From NCBI GenBank assembly GCA_964036295.1, contig OZ038462.1:14167264-14231263 (forward strand): a stretch of DNA of 64,000 bases. The letters run 5' to 3'. Made by a program: the position numbers and the translations under genes. Numbering within the stretch: position 1 is the first letter of the stretch; each line of letters starts with the position of its first letter. The stretch comes from Plumapathes pennacea. Its lineage: Eukaryota > Cnidaria > Anthozoa > Antipatharia > Myriopathidae. The notes below the pieces were generated by a model. It saw only the letters and a list, made by a program, of their open reading frames with translations. It had not been told where the DNA came from and made no database searches. Positions 59,401-64,000 of the stretch are shown one piece after another.

Positions 59401-60484
59401 ATATAATGTAACATTGTGTCGAGCAACGAGAGCTACAATTATCGCTCGATCAACGCTACAGCGATAGTTGTTGCTTCCGTTTCTCTTCGGCAACGACTAT
59501 TTGCTTTCCTGGATTTGTTTTTCTCGATGTGGCGACCAGTAATCATTCTACAGCAGGGAGGAAACGTCGATCGGCTGAAGAACGCCGCGGGTTATAGTTT
59601 TCAGTCGATCAACATCAAGCTGAGCTGCAAGAGAATCATTTCATGGCGACTTTTTGACGGATTTTAAAATTTAGTAGACGGAATATCGACAAGAATTTAT
59701 CGCTAGATGTGTTCGGTGGGATCTGACGGAGTTCTGACCATTCTGAACGTATTTATCGGGCTTTGAGCTAAGGCCGTTGGCAATCGGAAACTCCAGCCGA
59801 GTTGTTTTCACACGGATTCCCTTCCGTGTAAAGCTGGCTAAAATGTCTCAAAATCCCACCAGAGACACAGGTAATCCGGGTAAGCGTTAATCTAGGCTTT
59901 ACTTTATACAATATTAAAATCGTTTACTTGCGGTCTTGTGAAATTTCCATGTATATTTGCGTCGGCTCGGGCGCCTGTGTCGAAAATTTATTTTGAAGTG
60001 GCAAGACGTTAACCTTTTCTGTATACCGATAACCTCAGCATCACATTCCTCCATCATTTCAACATCTGAATTCTTATATTTACAACGGTATATCCTGAAC
60101 TCTACAGATTCACACGTATAATGGCAAATGACGGAACAATTTTTATTTCACAGAGAGATCCCATAAGAGCGTCCGGCACGGACGGCGGCTGATTGACAAC
60201 TGAAGGCGAGAAACCTTAGGCACCTCTCCTTTTATACCGCGTATTCGTGTTTAAAGCGGAAATTTCATATTCTGACTTATCATGTGCACAAAAAAGCAAA
60301 ACAGGAAGGATCAGTCGGCATGGAATCAGAACCTGTAGGTGAATCAATCCACCCACTTGTGAACAAGATGAAGAGAAGATATGACAACATTCACAGTTTG
60401 CAGAACCAGCTTCCATTAATTTGCAAGAGTCAGTGCCTTCTGAGTGACCCAACAGTCCCTGACTACCGCAAGACACACAAATAA
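56380..60484 (+). pseudogene. Decayed transposon-like multi-domain gene, frameshifted and interrupted
   Basis: A long coding region broken by several frame changes follows the F-box frame. Recognisable blocks: ILMCGDKGSGQTKLLM (56861-57033, then a possible donor); after a possible acceptor near 57545, AFGPVNEQ; KLVNGGDWMYLSALL with CPFC (about 57920-58010); SVMPLHLSLGIW (about 58240); a long coiled coil (58423-58680); LNLKRQIYHSGALIGKD (58704); LGNWFPRNFP (58987-59016). After the insertion at 59021-60255 it resumes with RKFHILTYHV and VGESIHPLVNKMKRRYDNI (60267-60400). The GGD, G..H..N and coiled-coil order recalls large multi-copy cnidarian proteins of likely transposon origin. I recognise the pattern from memory only and cannot name the family. 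Confidence 0.5.
59021..60255. mobile_element. Inverted-repeat element inserted in the decayed gene, 1235 bp
   Basis: Starts TTTAAACACGAAGACGCGCT and ends GCGTATTCGTGTTTAAA, inverted ends of about 28 bp that continue as ataaaagg / ccttttat. Flanks gcagaaag and gcggaaat could be an aged 8-bp duplication. The host reading frame resumes right after it. Inside is a short open frame (59416-59667) I do not recognise. Confidence 0.6.
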
Positions 60485-61700
60485 TTTGTACTGCAAGAAC
60501 TGCAAATAAGAATACAATCTGTGTGATGTATATACTGTACAGTACTGAGACATTTTTCATTTACGACCAAACTACATAATGAATAATTAAGTGGTTCAGA
60601 AGCGCGCATAGCGTAACTGGGAAAGTTTTGTTGCATTTATAAAAGAGTCACTTCCAAATGCAAAAATAAAAGTGCAGCCCGAATTTGCATTTTCAGAAAG
60701 AAGGGTCTGTATCCGACAAAAGCTTTAAATGCAGCCACAGGAACAGTAAATAAATGGACCAAATTGGAAAAAAAATATTACGAGACTAGGTGAACGATAC
60801 CATGGAGAACTATGTGCCGATTGGACATTTCGTAGACATTTTCTACATGAAGAGAGAGAATGGTTCTATGTGCAGATTCCTCAAAACAGCATATTTTCTG
60901 CTCACCTCGTGCGAAGCACTGATACTTGCAAACCATCTCCATACGGACCAAAACCACATCGTCCTTCCACAGATTTTAGTTTGGCCACATGAAAAGTACA
61001 TGGAAACTATTGCGAACGTCTGCAAGTGTGAAAGTCTAATCAAAATGGCAGCTATTCGAAACGCGGAAAGAAAGTCGACAATAAAAGACACAAGATTGAA
61101 CAGAACTCACCTTAATTCAAAGTAAATCCGAGGCAATATTTCTTTCTCGACTAGGTGATGCAAACATGTCGGTGTAAACGATGCAAAGAAGTCCTCTGAG
61201 ACTGTCCATGTGCAAAGAAGCTGCGTGGTTCTGTGTTTGGATCGCCGCCAATAATGACCCAAACGAACTGCGCAGATGGATTTCACTGAACTTACATGAC
61301 CACGAAAGTCAGCGTATGCTTTGTAAAATATCTAAAACAGCTCTGATCGCGAAAAAATTCTTAGGAAGTAAAGTTCTACGTGCAAATAATTTGAAAATTG
61401 TTTAATGATGTGAACGACTTCCAGTTCCAAGATTGCGAGCTTCCGACGACTTTCAATCGGAGAACTCAACGAACAGTTGATCAATGAATACTCGGAGTGT
61501 AGAGCGCATGTGCAGTTTCAACACATTCATTGCGCTGTGCATTTTTTATGAGGGCTCATTTATTGTTAGTTTGTACTGAGCTTTCGCGAGCGAAACGGCC
61601 GTGGCCTGTTGGTATTCCAAATCTAACTAATATAAACCAAAACCAAAGTAATCATTTGTTCATTCTAAATCGACCTGGTCTGATCTTGGTTTTGAATTAG
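60485..61700. other. Intergenic, short unrecognised frames
   Basis: A 111-codon frame (60790-61125, +) and a 74-codon frame (61181-61405, +) resemble nothing I know. The first may be a further decayed piece of the upstream gene. Not called as genes. Confidence 0.35.
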
Positions 61701-62684
61701 TTAAATCATCTCCATAGCAACAGGAGCAACTTGATTTTCCAGGTTAATGGCACCCTTAAAACAATCACATATTGAAGACCAAATCGCTCTTGCACCGTGT
61801 CGAAAGTTCTCGTTAAAAATGAAGTAAACATAAGGGTTTATCGCAGCGTTGCTGTAGGCCACGTACCACAACTTCAATCGAGTGGCTTTGTTTGTTATTA
61901 TGCCACAACTTTTGCTGCCACGACGCGAAAGGCAATCGAAATACAGCGATGACACAGGCATCCAGCACAAGAAAAACAAAACAACAATTGTTATTAACAT
62001 CAACACAATTTTGCGATTCATTTTTTCTCTGGCCTCTTGGTTCCCTGGGGGCGATGTTCGCAGGTACAAGTTAATCCCAATAGCCATGTAAAGAAGGAGA
62101 ATTGTGAATAAGGGGAAGAAAATAAATGCCAAAAACATAAATAGGTAATAAGCTTGAAGCGCGGAAAAGCTTGACGTGCTAACATAGCACAATGGTTGAC
62201 CCTCGTGCTCTTTGAGTACAGAAAGGAAAAGAAGAGGCCATGATACCACAGCACCAATAATAATAATGACAATAATAACCACTCGAGCTTTTCGGAGAGT
62301 GATGATCCGCTTAAAGGGAAAAAATACCAACAAAAATCGATCCACTGCAATGGCCGATAAACTTCCAGTTGACCAGGAAATCAGAAACATCCACATAAAC
62401 TTCTGGATCTTACATCCTATAACTCCTGTAAGCCCCTCAAAAGGCAAGCTGAACAAATTGACAGCTGTTATTAGTCCGTCACTGATAGCTATGCTGACAA
62501 CGAAGTGGTTGTTCGGTGTTCTCATGCGTTGATTTGCTTTTTTATAGACTACAGCTATGATCAAACTGTTGCCAACGAGTGAGAGAACTATGATCACGCA
62601 ATACACAGCACGTCCGACATGGTTGTGCACTTGAGATCCTTGAGTTGACAGGGAACTGTTCGAGAAATTGCTCGAATTACTCAT
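61701..62684 (-). CDS. Class A GPCR, peptide-receptor type, paralogue 3 with short TM2
   Basis: Intronless, 327 residues from the ATG at 62684 (a GTG precedes it). The N-tail is rich in NSS/NFS glycosylation sites. It keeps LVGNSLIIAVVYK, DGLITAVN, GCKIQKF, AIAVDRFLLVFF, LCYVST, LCWMPVSS and NAAINPYVYF. Against paralogues 1 and 2 it lacks ten residues at the end of TM2 and start of loop 1: AVNLF runs straight into SLPF, where the others have MVSQVIVLSHGS-type sequence. The frame is otherwise open, so it may still be expressed. TM2 may be too short to fold normally. Ligand unknown. Confidence 0.85.
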   Translation of the reverse strand: MSNSSNFSNSSLSTQGSQVHNHVGRAVYCVIIVLSLVGNSLIIAVVYKKANQRMRTPNNHFVVSIAISDGLITAVNLFSLPFEGLTGVIGCKIQKFMWMFLISWSTGSLSAIAVDRFLLVFFPFKRIITLRKARVVIIVIIIIGAVVSWPLLFLSVLKEHEGQPLCYVSTSSFSALQAYYLFMFLAFIFFPLFTILLLYMAIGINLYLRTSPPGNQEAREKMNRKIVLMLITIVVLFFLCWMPVSSLYFDCLSRRGSKSCGIITNKATRLKLWYVAYSNAAINPYVYFIFNENFRHGARAIWSSICDCFKGAINLENQVAPVAMEMI

Positions 62685-63190
62685 CACACCAAGTTTCCTT
62701 GTCTTTTTTGCCTCTCGTTGACTGTATCTTCGATATTTTTCTGGTTTCTGATGATCGTTTCTTTTTCTGCTTCTTTCCTTGTTTACTATAAGTTTTTCTA
62801 CCAGTTTTATCCTTGAGTGGCTCAGTTTTGTTTTACATCTGCGCCCTTCGCAAAGTTTTACTTTACTTTATAAATATAGCTCGACTTTTTAAGCTTTTCG
62901 TTTGAATTGAATTGACATTTTATTAAAATATCGACAGGATTGCTAATATTTTTCCTCTCATTAAAAATCATGTTGTTTTAGGCTTTACAGTATGCCTGTT
63001 TTATTAACACTTCACAACGCAATTTCGGTTTGGTGGCCGTGCGTACTTTAATATGATTGAAAGATAAACATTAATCGAAAAGAATGCGTATTTTTAATGT
63101 GGTACTTGTCCCATGTAATAAAAATAGTATTTCAATTTGTCGGTTCATTACCTTTCCATTGCAATTGCTCAAACGAGGGTGTTATTAATT
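62685..63190. other. 5' flank of GPCR paralogue 3
   Basis: Pyrimidine-rich stretch then AT-rich. It shares tttaatgtggtac and ctttccatt with the flank of paralogue 2. No promoter motif is claimed. Confidence 0.45.
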
Positions 63191-63209
63191 TAGAGAGCAG
63201 TATGGATTG

Positions 63210-63325
63210 ATTTCGGGGATGTCGTACTTCACATGAGCCGAACTCAATGCAAAAGAGCAAAAACCGTTGATTGAGCTAATTTGCATTGAGTTCAGCTCGT
63301 GTGAAGTACGGCGTTTGACCCGGGC
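63210..63325. repeat. Foldback element
   Basis: Arms gtcgtacttcacatgagccg / aactcaatgcaaa and tttgcattgagttcagctcg / tgtgaagtacggcg form a hairpin with a short loop near 63266. Confidence 0.7.
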
Positions 63326-64000
63326 CGAAGTAGCCCAAAAACAAACAAATCTTCATAATGCGAGTCTCCATTAACCTTTACTGCCTGCAAGAAAAAATAA
63401 GCACCTGTGTGCACCATGTGTCTATTGCATTTTTTCTTCTATTTTTTGAATAAAGAAATGGCATTTGCCATATGCCCCTCTTGCACCACAAGATAATTTG
63501 TGATGTATTTCCGTTAGCTTGAATCAGGGCCCGCTGCCAAAATGTCGAGTCGCATCTGTGTTCACGCTAAACTGTTGTATAAGAAACGATTTTTTTCTGG
63601 GGAAACTGGGAAAATTTAAGAATAGGGAAAACGCACACACTTAATGCAGGAACAGTGGGAATGATGGCCAGACATCGAAGGCATTTCACAGATCAAAACT
63701 CGGATCAGCTCAAAGAAGCACTTGCGTTACCTTGACTCCGAGAGCGTCGCGAGGCGAGGCTGAACTGCTGGAGAAATATAGGTTCCCGGAGATGAAGGTG
63801 CTTGAGGATGCAGTAGCCATTGATAGGAAATATGACTATTCACTTGCCATTGGCGGTTTTTGTAAACATTTCACCCCGCAGCCGTCCAAATAAAATTAGT
63901 AACGACAAACAGAACTAGGCTCAAGTAAAGTATATATTTATTTTAACTCGTACGCGAATGACCAAATGGAAGATTCATAGGTGCTTCACATTTTACGGTC
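63326..64000. other. Window end, nothing recognised
   Basis: No supported gene or repeat. A stretch near 63700-63850 has higher GC and several short frames but no known motif. Confidence 0.4.

Overview
The window is animal nuclear DNA, AT-rich, with short phased exons, GT/AG introns, microsatellites and many short inverted-repeat elements. The dystrophin sequence, the intronless peptide-type GPCR cluster and the repeat families fit a cnidarian, most likely an anthozoan such as a stony coral. That placement is inferred from protein and repeat character, not from a database search.

Positions 353-37349 (+) hold the 3' part of one dystrophin gene (the dystrophin/utrophin/DRP2 ancestor type). I could join 41 exons by hand with compatible phases; they sum to 6981 nt (2326 codons plus stop). 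The actin-binding 5' end lies outside the window. Order: spectrin-repeat rod, a single PLAT/LH2-domain exon at 8253-8633, more rod, WW, two EF-hand-like regions, ZZ zinc finger, paired coiled coils and a short tail ending at TAA 37347-37349. The PLAT exon is the standout. It is 381 nt, phase 1-1, placed inside the rod, and could be skipped without changing frame. It is not part of the dystrophin architecture I know from vertebrates or flies.

The introns are crowded with non-autonomous DNA transposons: a TTAA-flanked (piggyBac-like) family with about ten copies, TTA-flanked (Harbinger-like) foldbacks, mariner-like elements and others.

From 37.4 to 49 kb the DNA is repeat-rich and holds decayed genes: an OTU/F-box-like fragment, a 615-bp tandem duplication, a broken retroelement integrase, a truncated GPCR relic, and a duplicated segment split by a 522-bp element with a clean 8-bp target duplication.

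From 49 to 62.7 kb three intronless class A GPCR paralogues lie on the minus strand (49128-50204, 53125-54210, 61701-62684). Between the second and third is a plus-strand gene that joins a SINHCAF/FAM60A-like cysteine motif to an F-box (55573-56493). It runs into a frameshifted transposon-like gene (to 60484) which is itself interrupted by a 1.2-kb inverted-repeat element. Dystrophin and the GPCRs have no evident functional link; the GPCRs are a local tandem expansion.
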